Both the position numbers and the translations under genes were made by a program. A DNA stretch of 64,000 bases from Breviolum minutum Mf 1.05b.01 (taxonomy: Eukaryota > Sar > Dinophyceae > Suessiales > Symbiodiniaceae). The notes beneath the pieces are model-generated. The model was not told the DNA's origin, ran no database searches, and saw nothing but the letters and a program-made list of their open reading frames with translations. How positions within the stretch are numbered: the first letter of the stretch is position 1; each line of letters opens with the position of its first letter. The stretch is from contig DF239265.1 in assembly GCA_000507305.1 (NCBI GenBank), positions 147,210 to 211,209 on the forward strand. The letters run 5' to 3'. Shown piece after piece: positions 13,230 through 23,960 of this stretch.

Positions 13230-13390
13230 GCGATGTCCCGTGGTGCGTTGCTTCTGAAGCCACTGGAGACGGCGCCGGGTTTGCACCCGCTTGGCAGAGA
13301 TCAAGAGACCAAACAACACGGCCGTCAAGAGGATGAGAAGAGCCACACCCCAAACCTCATAAATTTTTTTGGCAGAAAAAAAAATGGACA
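13230..13390 (-). CDS. Single transmembrane exon of the Gly-rich membrane protein
   Basis: The minus strand encodes one clear membrane helix (VWGVALLILLTAVLFGLLI) followed at once by a strongly basic stretch (SAKRVQTRRRLQWLQKQ), the usual stop-transfer pattern with the positive side inside the cell. A donor GTGGGC follows ...GHRY near 13234. It comes just after the Cys-rich exon in transcriptional order, which supports a type I topology: Gly-rich and Cys-rich parts outside, a short cytoplasmic part after this helix. The upstream border is approximate. Confidence 0.6.
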
Positions 13391-13800
13391 CGGATAATCT
13401 ATTTATTTTCCATGAAAATGGATTCCGGATGGTTTCCGAAGAAAAAAGGGGAAGTATGAGAAACTGACCGAAAAGCTGCAATTGTTCAAGAAAAATGTCA
13501 TTTTGAGCTGGTCTCCACATCCTCACCCAAGGGATCCCGACACCACCGAAGAAGGCAAAGTAGTAACTCCAAGGATCATCACCTCAAGCAGTTGGCAGAA
13601 GCAAAAACTTCTGCCAACGGATTCATCCATTCATCCATCAATTTGTCCGTTTCATTGGGATCTCAATCATCCCAAATGAATTCCTACTATTCATAATCTA
13701 TTCACAAAGAATGAATTGCTACTATTCATACCTATTCAATCCTATTCATTGGGTGTATTAACTTTCATCCTTCTTTTGAAACACAGCAAAGGGTAGAGAC

Positions 13801-13994
13801 CTTTGACTCCAATTTTTGCTCCAAGGGGCAATCGGGATTCACCTCCATGGGTGGAAAGCCAGAAGGACAGGCATATGGACAGGATTCGTTGAGCCATCCA
13901 GTGGCCGTGTAGTATCCCTGTGCCGGCTTGTTCTTGCAGGGTAGGCACATGCGATACCTCACATCACAAGAGGTATCGCAGGTCATTTTTTTAC
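13801..13994 (-). CDS. Cys-rich extracellular exon
   Basis: Bounded by acceptor CTTTCAG and donor GTCTCT, about 194 bp. It encodes closely spaced cysteines (CDTSCDVRYRMCLPC, then ESCPYACPSGFPPME and NPDC), giving eight Cys in about 50 residues. This resembles the disulfide-rich juxtamembrane modules of large protist surface proteins. It lies directly before the transmembrane exon and after the Gly-rich exons, which is consistent with one long ectodomain. Exact ligand or role unknown. Confidence 0.6.
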
Positions 13995-14086
13995 CTGAAA
14001 GTTGCTGATCTGATGACAAACAACAAAAATTATCCCGGCAAGAGACCCCAAACAGTGTGAAAACCAAATGCAATGTATGTGTGACC

Positions 14087-14371
14087 ATGCACTCTATGTG
14101 AGCACTCTATGTGTGAGCACTCTATATGTGAGCANCTCTATGTGAGCACTCTATGTGTGAGCGCTCTATGTGTGAGCACTCTATGTGTGACCACTCTATG
14201 TGTGAGCACTCTATGTGTGAGCACTCTATGTGTGAGCACGCTATGTGTGAGCACTCTATGTGTGAGCACTCTATGTGAGCACTCTATGTGTGAGCACTCT
14301 ATGTGTGAGCACTCTATGTGTGACCATGCACTCTATGTGAGCACTCTATGTGTGAGCACTCTATGTGTGAC
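14087..14371. repeat. 15-bp tandem repeat (GTGAGCACTCTATGT)n
   Basis: About 18 copies of a 15-base unit with occasional one- or few-base variants, and an N at 14135. The open plus frame (Leu-Cys-Val-Ser-Thr repeats) comes from the multiple-of-three period and is not a gene. It lies in the intron between the Cys-rich exon and the Gly-rich exons. Confidence 0.92.
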
Positions 14372-14384
14372 ACCACCACAAAAA

Positions 14385-14860
14385 CACCAAAAACACCACG
14401 ACAGTTCTTGGGCCGGATGTTGCAGAACACCGAAAAGTACGAAAATTACCACGAAAAATGAACATCAGTTCTTGGGCCGGAGGTTGCAGCGCCAAAAACG
14501 TCAAAAAAGCACGAGTTTTATTGTAAAAACCCCGTTCAAGAGCATTGCAGAACACCGAAAAGCACGAGAATTACCACGAAAAATGAACATCGAAGAAGTT
14601 GAAGAGCCGAAAAAGTACGAAAATTTACAGACGAAACCCGTTTTAGACCCTTTCAAGAGCACCGCAGAACACCGGAAAGTATGAGAATTACCACGAAAAA
14701 TGAACATCGAAGAAGTTCAAGAGCCGGAAACTACGAAAATTTACAGACAAAACCCGTGCGCGTCGGCGCGGCCACCCCGAAAACTACGAAAATTCACAGA
14801 CGAAACGAACATGCAAGCACGAAACCACGAAAATAGCGATGAATTCCGCGCGCGACCTGT
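14385..14860. repeat. Complex repeat with ACGAAAATTACCACGAAAAA core
   Basis: Longer, irregular repeat directly after the 15-bp array. The phrases AATTACCACGAAAAATGAAC, TTGGGCCGGA(T/G)GTTGCAG and GAACATCGAAGAAGTT recur three or more times at about 100-130 bp spacing with point changes. It is an old, decaying satellite-like block. The frames across it are not supported as genes. Confidence 0.8.
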
Positions 14861-15387
14861 CCGGCACCTCGATCTAGACACCCGGGCTTTTTACTATTAC
14901 CGTAAGAACCCCAAGTGTTACCACACTGTTTGGGGAATGAAACAAGAATAAGCTTCAAAAATCACCAGACACTGCAACAGCTAAGTGTTGTACTGTGCAG
15001 TGAGATTGAAGGGACCTTCAGGCCTCAACTGTTCCCATTTGGAAATCCATGGAACCGCAGCAACTGTCCACCTGAGAATCCCAGCGGATTGTAGGAACCC
15101 GCCTCGCATTCTGCACAAAAAATGCCCGCGTGCCCTGGGGCACAGGCCTCAGGATGGTGGGTGATCAATGAATCCACTGCCTACCCAAAGTTCTTGGCCA
15201 CCGACACCCAATTGCAGCAGTTCCTGGTGATGTCACCAAGCACCCGTTGTAAAAGAGCAAAAAATGTGGACCAAACACAAAACAGATTTTTTGGGGTTCT
15301 GCTAACCAGCAAACCAAATGGAGGGACACCATCCATTGTTAAGCTACTATACCCTAGTTTCGAACATGGCAACTCTCTCATGTTTAC

Positions 15388-15535
15388 TATGAACCATCTA
15401 TCTCGACCGAAGCTCAGCCAAGGTTCTCCATTGCAACCTCGTTGTCCAGTGAGGCCCCTGCAGACCACGGAAGCATCACCAAGTCCGCCATTGACCACTA
15501 AGTTGCCGCTGTATTCTGCCCAAACCTGGAGAAAA
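15388..15535 (-). CDS. Gly-rich family exon (beta-repeat type)
   Basis: Acceptor CTCCAG and donor GTAAAC bound about 148 bp. It reads EYSGNLVVNGGLGDASVVC, the 'G-x-L-x-V-N-G-G' phrase typical of the Gly-rich beta-repeat ectodomains of protist surface proteins. Same strand as, and upstream of, the Cys-rich and transmembrane exons. The donor is a choice among several. Confidence 0.5.
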
Positions 15536-15658
15536 TGGTACATCATCCAACAGAAATACCCTCTCCATGCAAAGGTGTTGATTTTTCCGGTCATGACTCA
15601 TGACCTTTACACCAAATAACTCTAAAATATACCAACTTAAGTTCAAAAACTTTGAAAC

Positions 15659-15729
15659 CCAACGGCTTCTAGGGGCCTGAGATGCATTTGGACCAGCACT
15701 GCCAATTGCACCACCACCTCCTCCACCAC
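15659..15729 (-). CDS. Gly-rich family exon
   Basis: Begins after acceptor CTGTACAG and ends at donor GTTTCA, 71 bp. It encodes GGGGGAIGSAGPNASQAPRS. The same acceptor and first bases (CTGTACAG then GTGGTGG) precede the exon at 26.4 kb, pointing to exon duplication. Confidence 0.55.
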
Positions 15730-16098
15730 CTGTACAGGTGAATCATCTACATACAAGCATGTGAACAAAAGCTGGCAACAAGTTTCTTTCAGTCACATCC
15801 CACAAGAACTCTGCCAGTCGCCGATTTTGCCATTGCAGGCGGTACAGTCAATTTTCATTCTCACGATATTCGGAGATCCTGCCTATGCAACCACCACCTT
15901 TTCCTCCTGATGCCTGACATCGACCATTCCATGATCCCCTCACCTTTTCACATGATGAATCCGAAACTCCAAAAGGCTCATGTGAATCCCAAAAGAACAA
16001 TGAAACAAACATCTTGCTGTCATTCTGTTTCCCATGATTGTGCCAACCAAAATCACCCGCAAGAAACAAGCTCCGAACAAGATCATGCGAAATCACAC

Positions 16099-16215
16099 CA
16101 AAGTCGCTGCAGCCTCAATCCCTGCACTTCCACTCACATTGGTCACGTTGATGATGACCGTCCCACCCGCACCACCACCAGATCCATCACCACCATCCAC
16201 ACGAGCCACAGCATC
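16099..16215 (-). CDS. Gly-rich family exon
   Basis: Exactly 117 bp (39 codons) between acceptor TTTCAG and donor GTGTGA, phase 0 at both ends. It reads RVDGGDGSGGGAGGTVIINV followed by TNVSGSAGIEAAAT. The Gly cluster leading into an alternating hydrophobic strand (TVIINV) is the family signature. This is one of the cleanest exons of the set. Confidence 0.65.
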
Positions 16216-16798
16216 CTGAAAGATCAAAGAAGACAACAGTGGCAAGACAAGCAATAAAACCCCTGATGAGGGGAAAGAGGCAGTTCACCCACAGTTTATT
16301 GAGTGCTCGCAACTGTTTCAGACACCAAATCTATGTGTGATTGTCCTCAAACTATGGACCTTAAAATCCGAATGTATCCTCTTTGTGGATTTTGTGGTAA
16401 AGTGTGCATTTCTACCATTTTGGTCGTGTAAAAACCTACTTGCACCGTGGCAATGTGGATACACCAATGGTGGAAACATTCGCAAACAAGGGCCTCGCCA
16501 CTGGCAGAGATGCTGGTACTGTTCGATGGCATATGGAGCGCCTTACAGAAAATCGAAATGGTTGGCCGGGCTGCTGGATGTCATTCAAAAGGTCGATAAC
16601 CAACCAGTAACTTGTTTTATCTTTAAAAAAAATATGTTGCTTATCAACTTGGTTTTGGGGGGAATGATAATGTTCAACCTTTCAACTATTTGGAGAAATC
16701 TATGGCTGGTGGGGGGATGATGGATGATGATACTCTGCTGGAACCACCTCTTGGTTGCTTCACAAGCAATTTGACCCGAGGATTCAGGCTGCAGATTG

Positions 16799-16855
16799 AA
16801 TCCAAATGATGCCACCGCCAGCACCGGCAGAATCGCCTCCGCCACCTAACTAGAA
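16799..16855 (-). CDS. Gly-rich family exon
   Basis: Starts after acceptor TTAG and encodes GGGDSAGAGGGIIWIQSAA, again Gly cluster then hydrophobic strand. No canonical GT donor is available before the stop. A GC or GA donor, which dinoflagellates use, would have to apply, so the downstream edge is uncertain. Confidence 0.5.
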
Positions 16856-17915
16856 GCAGACATACGAAAAAGCATCTTGAAGATTGGTGGAAAAAATAGA
16901 TTTACATAATGTTGAAGTAGAAAAAAAAACAAAGAAAAAACAATGTTCATGTAATTTCATATTTTCATATGCTTTGTGAGAAGCGTTTCCTTTCTTCAAG
17001 TTACCATTTCTGACAGAAACTCCGTCCATTCAGTTTCTTGAGAGTCCAACCGCTCGCTGACCACGTCGGCACTTTTGAAGGCTTGGCGCTCCCAGACTGG
17101 GAAACCACGGTCACACCAAGGAGAGAGGAAAAAGCTGTGAGGATGAAGAAAATTCTGAACTACTTGGGAGGCAATTTATCTTAAACAGAATTGGTTCAGT
17201 TGCATACATCCTATAGGTACAGAATTTTTGCTCCATCAACAGCCTGGGAAAAGGAGATCCTTCAACTCAAGGGGAAGAAAAAAACACACAAGCCAAAGCA
17301 CTCTGAAATAAGCAAGGTTTCTGAAAGATATGTTGGTCATACATTCCACACGACCGAAGAAATCTATCGTTGTGAAATGACTTTTAAAGTTGAATTTCAG
17401 AAGAATCCATGATCTGATTTTGGGTGGAATTTTAGCATCAACACAGGTATCATATGTAACCTTGTTTCCATGCAGACATACATACACTTCGACGTTTTTC
17501 AGAACATGATTGGTAAAAAAAACACAGGTCTGCAAGAAGGCACAAGGCCGACTTTGGAATCTGGGTGAAATCGGAATCTACCTACAGTAAATACATGTAA
17601 ATACCTTCCTGATCTCAATCTACAATAAACAAAGGTCCTGCATTTTGATGCAACTCCCTCTCTCTCTTTGGCTAAGTCACAGTTTCTGAGGTCCACCAGC
17701 CATCATACTTCAATCCTGGAAACGTCAGTTTCATCATCCCATCATCCCAATCAATTAAAGAGGTATTTTTGTAAAAATGCAATGCTGTTCAGAACTATAG
17801 AATCACATGGTTTGAATTGAAACATTGGGTTTTTAAACTTCAACATAGCAAATGTTCAATCTCTAATTTTAGCACGTTTTGTTGCTGTTTCCTGTGTCTT
17901 CTGTTTCTTTCTTAC

Positions 17916-18019
17916 GATTCTGATCCAACCTCCAGTGCCACCACAACGGGAATGGGAGTCTTTCCGAATACCATCGCCACCATTGCCACAATGACCACCA
18001 CCTCCACCGCCACAGGTGC
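17916..18019 (-). CDS. Gly-rich family exon
   Basis: 104 bp between an AG acceptor and a strong donor GTAAGA. It encodes CGGGGGGHCGNGGDGIR, then CGGTGGWIRI. The 'GGxGGxIRI' ending matches the exon at 25.8 kb. Two or three cysteines could form local disulfides. Confidence 0.6.
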
Positions 18020-18320
18020 CTCCATGAGTGCAGAAAAAAAACTCACAGCAAAGGCAACAACTCAACCCATCACCTGACACTGAGCACCGTGTTTCTACAA
18101 GCCTAGAAGAATTCCCACATACAACGCCGCTAGAGGGATCATCTCCCCACATGTACCTCGTCGACTCTTGCCAGCCTCTGCCTGCTCATAGGCTCAAGAG
18201 GTTGAAGAGAAGACGTGAGATTGACAAAAAAAGCACTGCTTCCTACTATGATTCCCCCACTTATCCCCCAATTCCCATATATTCCCAATAGTTTGATGAC
18301 CACAGCCACTACCTCACATC

Positions 18321-18406
18321 CCTGCCTGCAGCTGTGGTGCTGTTCCAGGGCCTTCCCCACGATTGGGCGCACAGCCCAAGCCCTTTGCGCTGATGAGACC
18401 CCGAAC
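18321..18406 (-). CDS. Gly-rich family exon
   Basis: Acceptor TGCAAG, then an open segment with RGLISAKGLGCAP and RGEGPGTAP. The 'G-x-I-S-A-x-G' phrase is the strand before the Gly loop in this family. The downstream border is unclear and may use a non-GT donor. Confidence 0.45.
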
Positions 18407-19204
18407 CTTGCACCGTGGGGCATCTAACTGCCATCAGCTAAAGATGCTGAATCTGGGGCCCGACCGTGACATTCTGCGTGCTGCACAACAAGAAGGACCC
18501 GGCCTAGGCTTTGGTATCTGGATCCAAGGGTTTTCAAGCTCCAAGGACTCCCCAAATGGAATCCATCAAGCAAATTCATCTCACATTTCTTTCACTGGCC
18601 TCGCAAGACCCGCTGAGGCTCAAACATAGATTTCAGCTTCCTCTTCCACCACAATGCTGCCAGTCCTCTTGCTGAGATCAGCTATTCTTGAATGTTTTTG
18701 ATGTCCCAAACCCTTCGAGGTGTCCTGCTGGCCAGCATGATGTCGAAGCTCACATTTTCAAACCAGCTTTGATTCGAAGGATCGGTACTGGAAAGGAAGC
18801 CATGGCAAGGACCCATCCTCAACACCATTGGTGCTCTGAACCCTGCCAAAAAACACCATGAACTGATGATCTCACGTCATTCATCCTTTCAAATTCACTG
18901 GGGTACTGGGTTCCCATCAAGCGGACGGGAAGCTGATCACACCGGCGTTGGCTGGACTGGCGAATGATTATCAAATCATACCCACAATAGCAATCCACTG
19001 AGTCAGATCTCTTTGGTGACATTTTTCCACACCCAATGCCCCACAAACGTTTTTGTTGCCCCCATTTTTTGGGAGGCTCAAAATGCTCCAAAATTTGGAT
19101 ACCAAGTGGCCTGGAGTCGGCTGCCACGTTTAATCACCAAATCCTGGTGCTTGTCGAAGGTTGCAACGGATGGGCTGCATGGGTAGGAACCGGGAAAAAA
19201 CGAC

Positions 19205-19302
19205 CTGCCTCTTCGGCAATGATGGAGCCAGCACGCAAGCGGCCACTGCCCAAAATCACCTTTTTCGCCTTGAGTTTGAAGACACCTTCACCCTGTCCAA
19301 GC
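19205..19302 (-). CDS. Gly-rich family exon (strand segment)
   Basis: 98 bp between acceptor TTGAG and donor GTCGTT. It encodes GVFKLKAKKVILGSGRLRAG, an alternating hydrophobic pattern with 'GSGxLxA', matching the beta-strand half of the family repeat. Confidence 0.5.
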
Positions 19303-20083
19303 CTCAAGAACATCAGCTTCCCATGCAAATCAAGTGGGGTAAGGTGATTTGAATGCTTATCTGTTTAAGGACCAGCCTATTCAGAAAAACCTAGATATGC
19401 TGACAATCACAACACTATCGGTTGGATGTAAAACAATTTTGAACGAAAAATAGCTGTGGTAATTGTCAGGGGGTCACTTTTTGATGACGTTTAGTGTGCT
19501 TTGACGAACTGTGTGGTAAAAGCCACCACTTTTGTTGAAACCGCATGCAGTGAGAGATTGACAATGAAGGTTGGAAAGACTCAAGCCACACAATTCTACA
19601 AGCATCAGCAGGAAAACCCTCCAGGGCTCCTACGCTCCCTGATGAGCATGAATCTCATCTGCCATGAGATTGGCGACCTGGGTAGACCACACTCAATTGC
19701 TACTGCACTTGCGAGTGAAACCCAAGAGTTGTGGTTCTTTTGATGAAAGGTAGAAATGACATTGTTTTTACAGTACAGGTTCCCATTGTTCCAAAGCAAA
19801 ATACCAACCTTTCTTCAAATCGCCTCTCAGCATGAAACCCGTTTCTTTGTCACTTTTCTTCAAGGATCTTCAACAAACATGCCTGTTCAATCCTGTTTCA
19901 TACACATATTTTGTCGGTCTTCAACACCAAAAGCGACTCCAGCTTTCATGAATGGAAATGAGGTTCAAACTAAAGGACATTAAATCAAAATTACATATCC
20001 TTCATTAATCATATTAATCTTTATATCTTGCTATGATTTTGCTATACATCTTCCTTGTCACTGCCACGTTTGATCCAAGCTAC

Positions 20084-20168
20084 GTTGGCATCAATGGCCG
20101 CATTCTGCCGTATGGTGATATGCCGAGCACCAAAGATCTGCAATTCACGGGCCTCGACAACCAAAATG
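20084..20168 (-). CDS. Gly-rich family exon (strand segment)
   Basis: 85 bp between acceptor CCCCAG and donor GTAGCT. It encodes ILVVEARELQIFGARHITIR. The alternating small and hydrophobic pattern continues the beta-repeat theme of the neighbouring exons. Not in the same frame as the longer but less coding-like open frame here. Confidence 0.5.
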
Positions 20169-20299
20169 CTGGGGTGGCAGAATCCACGAAGATTTCAATG
20201 TTTTCCGAAAAAAACTCTAAACATCTAGGTTTTGAGGATGAAACTCCCATAGAAAAAATGGCATTAGATATAGACATATTTATTGCTATTTATTGTTAT

Positions 20300-20770
20300 G
20301 TACTTCAAGGATCTCCCACCTGCAAGATGGATGAGAAGGCCAGTTCTAGACCTTGGTGCCGCCATGATGTGCCAACTGCACAAACTCCAGACATTCCAAA
20401 GCTCTCGAGCTCCAAACCATCGTTGTTTTTGGTGAAGTTCAATAACAAAGGCCTCATCCGCACCCGAAAAGCCATCCCATATCCAAATCACAACATCTGG
20501 ACACTTGAGGTCATCTGCACCAACATCTTCTGAGGACAGAAGCCCAGCTCCCAAATGTTTTAGTGTGGAGCCTGTTTGGTCCGATAACCTGGCAAATGCG
20601 CAGCTGAAAACTGATACGTTAAACGTCCGTCCCCCCCGGGAGCCGATGATGGAACCAACAGTCCAACAGGACAGGCATGACATGGTGAGACTGGAGAGCG
20701 TCCAATTGGCATCCTGCTCCGATGGCACCACCAAGGCATCGTTGACCTGCAACCTCAACGTTTCGGTCAA
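20300..20770 (-). CDS. Candidate exon(s) of unknown function
   Basis: An uninterrupted 168-codon minus-strand frame with fair coding character: LQVNDALVVPSEQDANWTLS near the start and CPDVVIWIWDGFSGADEAF later. No known domain was recognised. Given the neighbours it may belong to the ectodomain of the Gly-rich protein. One or more introns could be hidden inside (AG near 20590). Confidence 0.4.
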
Positions 20771-21240
20771 GGCCGATTATCCAGGAACAAATGTCTGCTC
20801 TCCTCGTTCATTTATATATATATATATATATGTGTGTGATGTTGCCACATATTCATCCAGATGTTTTCAATATCTCCATTTAAAAATCGAATCATGTAGC
20901 TAGCGTTCGATTTTTCATTGTATCATATCACATTGGTTTTCATGTTTTATTGTTATTCTATCTTTCAATTGTTGTATTGTATTATATTTTATCATAGTAT
21001 TATCACATTATATTCTATCATATCAGATCATATTATGTGACATATACACATGTTTTACATACACCAGAAATTATTTTTCGGCAACGTATACATAATTCAA
21101 AACACATCTACCATAATATCTATATATCAATATATATCATACATCTAAAAGATATGTATCTGCTCTATTATCTATAATTGAATATCAATATGACATTGTT
21201 TTGACCTCTCCAAATGCTGGAATTTGTATCAATTTCTTAC

Positions 21241-21390
21241 CATCCAAGGCTTCCTTTGGACGACGCCAAGGGACGCCACGGGGAAGCTGAAGCTCGGCAG
21301 CGGCGTGGGTTGCGGCAACTTGGCTCCGGCCAAGCTGACGGCGAAGGAGTTGTCCACCCGCAACGACATGGCCTGGTGGATTTTTTCCAT
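21241..21390 (-). CDS. Possible first coding exon, strongly biased to GC third positions
   Basis: From ATG 21390 (context GCCATGG) to donor GTAAGA at 21240: exactly 50 codons. It reads MEKIHQAMSLRVDNSFAVSL and ends QRKPWM. Third positions are nearly all G or C, unlike the AT-rich surroundings, which strongly suggests selection on coding sequence. The product is not recognised. It could be the 5' exon of the gene whose later exons lie at 13-20 kb. In that case CFAP36 would lie between two Gly-rich genes and not inside one. Confidence 0.5.
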
Positions 21391-22076
21391 GGCGACCCAC
21401 GGGAGGGGGAGTTTTCTTGGACACCCAAAACAACAAGGGGGGGGGGGGGAAAACAAGAAGAAGAAATTGGAAAGAAAATTGGAACAAAAGGTAGGAACCA
21501 AAACTTGGAGGTGATTTATGAATGTACTGAAATAGTAGCTGCATTTTCCAAGCATGCTTGCCCTTGCAATTCCACTTGCAATACTTCCGAAACTAGATTG
21601 ATGTCCATCACAAAAGGATTTCATCAAACACTTCATGTCTCCCCATTCTGTTGTCACCAAAAGAGTTTGGATTCACAACGATGCACTTCCCATTCTCAAA
21701 GCTGATAATATCTTTGAAAAAAATATTTGCGGCTCCAGGGCACCCCGGCTATCACATTGGTTTGGGTCGGTGCAGGACGAGCTTTTCGTCCAAAACGCCA
21801 AATCCTTTGCAACTTCCAAGACTTCCATCTGGAGACTCTGGAATCATTGCTAGCATGCTTAGCTTAGCTGCTTAGCTTGGCTTAGAATCATTGTGAATGA
21901 TGAAATGGAGCAAATTCAGCCAGGTTTTCTCAAGTTTTCTGATGTGTTTCCATCTTTCAAGCTACACAAATCTACCCTTTGTTTTGCACTGAAGCGAGCG
22001 ATGCAGTGTCTACATACCCCTTTAAGGGGATCAAAAGGCTTCTACACCTAGGAAAATGATGTGCCTTCAATTTGCT

Positions 22077-22784
22077 TCAATTTGGCCGCAGACCATTGAC
22101 AAGAGCTTTCCGAATGGCTGCTGCCTTTTCATTGCTCGCTGGCTTCTTGGCTGAAGCGATCACAGCTCTGCCATAGGATCCACCTGCGGCCCCAAACGCG
22201 CGCTCCTGCACAGCTGTGGGCGCCGGCCCTGGTGGTCCTGCGCTGGAAGCAGCAGGCGGCGCAGGCGCGGAACCTGCCGCGGGCGCTGCGTGGATGGACT
22301 CGGCAGCAGCTTGCTGCTCTTCCATGCTGGAGGCATCAGCAGCAATGGCAGCGGCAATGGCAGCATCATTGGCAGCTTGTTCTTCCTCTGCAGTCATGCC
22401 TTGGTAATTCCCTTCGGCCTCTTGTTGCATCTTCATGTGCTGCCGTAACATCATGTTCCGAAATTCTAGAAAGTCTTCAGCTGCAATGAGTTGCAAGACG
22501 ACTCTCTGCATTCGTTCATCCTCCTTCAGGCCACTTTCCATCACCTGTCGTTCAAAATCCTCTGGAGTGATGTCCACTTCCAGCAAATGTGCTGCCAGCA
22601 GACTTTCGACCAAACCACCAAATTCTTGGTGACACTCCATATACTCATGTTTCATCTCCTCCTCCAGATTGTCAAAGATCAGACATTTTTCTGCAACAAA
22701 GGCATCAATAGGTTCATTCCAAGATGGAGAATTCACAAACTGAACGATCATGTCCACCAGCCAGGCATTGTCTTCATCTGCCAT
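22077..22784 (-). CDS. CFAP36: CFAP36 (CCDC104)-like cilia protein, intronless
   Basis: 235 codons from ATG 22784. Residues about 5-120 form the BART-like helical domain: NAWLVDMIVQFVNSPSWNEP, FVAEKCLIFDNLEEEMKHEY, then a central helix (LAAHLLEVDITPEDFE) and LIAAEDFLEFRNMML. The order and spacing match animal CFAP36, an axoneme- and ARL3-associated ciliary protein. The C-terminal half is Ala/Pro-rich and ends basic. An in-frame TTG at 22793 could extend it by three residues, but the ATG at 22784 fits the family start (acidic residues just before the W-V helix). No intron is needed, unlike the split exons on both sides. In a dinoflagellate it would act in the flagella. Confidence 0.85.
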   Translation of the reverse strand: MADEDNAWLVDMIVQFVNSPSWNEPIDAFVAEKCLIFDNLEEEMKHEYMECHQEFGGLVESLLAAHLLEVDITPEDFERQVMESGLKEDERMQRVVLQLIAAEDFLEFRNMMLRQHMKMQQEAEGNYQGMTAEEEQAANDAAIAAAIAADASSMEEQQAAAESIHAAPAAGSAPAPPAASSAGPPGPAPTAVQERAFGAAGGSYGRAVIASAKKPASNEKAAAIRKALVNGLRPN

Positions 22785-22849
22785 GAGCTCCAAGCTGGTG
22801 GTTGTGCTTCTCGGTAGGGTGGTGAGCCTCTTTTTTCTGTGTTCTTAGT

Positions 22850-22870
22850 AAATTGAGCCAGATGCTGTGT
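22850..22870 (-). other. Possible relic of a dinoflagellate spliced leader
   Basis: About 70 bp before the CFAP36 start the minus strand reads CAGCATCTGGCTCAA. This resembles the end of the dinoflagellate spliced leader (…AGCCATTTTGGCTCAAG) with two small gaps. Such relics mark genes re-inserted from trans-spliced mRNA. The match is short and could be chance. Confidence 0.25.
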
Positions 22871-23276
22871 CACAATCCCATTCAGTCATGTCTCAGGATT
22901 CCAGTCATGGCAAAAATTCCACAAATGACTCGTACACAATTCACTCCACAGTCTCTACCAGTTGGATTTGATTTCTTTGCTCCGTGATTCCTATCAACCA
23001 AACTCCGATTTGCCTCGGGGTGGCATTGCCACGGCGTTTGCCTCGCTGGCTTTGTTTGATCAAAATCACACTCTGAGCTCCACAAATTGAAGAAAGGTCC
23101 ATCCTTCGTACATTAAATGGCTAAGTCATACTATCATTTGCACGGTGCTACACAAAGGCAATGCCAATGAAGGCTCTAGAAATACCCTTCACAACTCCTT
23201 GTGCCACTTAGAGACATGAGTTTCCTGCCAAAAGCACTGTTCCTTATGGCCAACTGATAGATTCATTCCCTTGTCC

Positions 23277-23384
23277 TACTGTTGATGGAAGAAATCCTGC
23301 ACCACCTGGGATGCATAACACCCCGTAAATACTGGGATAACCTACCATATCAACTGGTTAGCCGGATTCCTTCCATCAACAGTA
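23277..23384. mobile_element. 108-bp inverted-repeat (MITE-like) element
   Basis: The ends are 21-bp inverted repeats with a single mismatch: TACTGTTGATGGAAGAAATC… on the left and …GGATTCCTTCCATCAACAGT on the right. The interior (about 66 bp) has no coding content. Size and structure fit a miniature inverted-repeat transposable element. No clear target-site duplication was seen. Confidence 0.7.
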
Positions 23385-23844
23385 TCACGAAAGAAGAGTA
23401 CCACGCTGAACTTTCCCAGCCTTCCAAACCTTTGAAAGGGCTAAAGGCCCATGTGCCAGCCGATCCACAACGGCATCCCTCACCATCCATCTGGCGTCCG
23501 GAAAGTTTTTGCGAGGGAGGAAGCGTCAAAAGATCTGAAACAAAATACTTATATCCAAGATATTCCAAATGGTCTTGCACGGGATAGGATTTGGATGGAT
23601 TTGGGAATTTCAAACCATCATTTTTGGAGAGAATATCAGGAATCTGCAAGCCAGCACTATTCAGCACTATCCACCTTGCGTTTCCTTATCTGAAATTACC
23701 AGTGCCGGTAGCTTCAGCAGACCCGCACCTTCATCACATCACGAAAACAGCCTCCTGCGGTGATGACATTTCTGGGTGGGTTAGGTGCCTCGGCAACCCC
23801 AAGCCGCAAAGGAACATCCTCCAACAACTGGACAAAGTTCAAAA

Positions 23845-23960
23845 AGCCTTGACATTCCATTAGACTGGTTGGTTCATAGATATCCTTATATTGCCTTATG
23901 ATAATCCCTATATGACTGAGTGGTATAATCCCCAACGAGGGTTTTGGTCACTGCTCAAAA
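23845..23960. repeat. Dispersed repeat, copy 1
   Basis: Shares the ordered words TTCCATTA, ACTGGTTG, ATCCTT, GGTATAATCCCC, AGGGTTTT and TTGCTC-like end with the stretch at 24.95-25.07 kb, with many small differences. No coding content. It is an old dispersed repeat of unknown class. Confidence 0.65.

Noticed and set aside
20813..20832. TA repeat as a TATA-type promoter
   Set aside because: A pure TATA run is a simple repeat, and dinoflagellate promoters generally lack TATA boxes.
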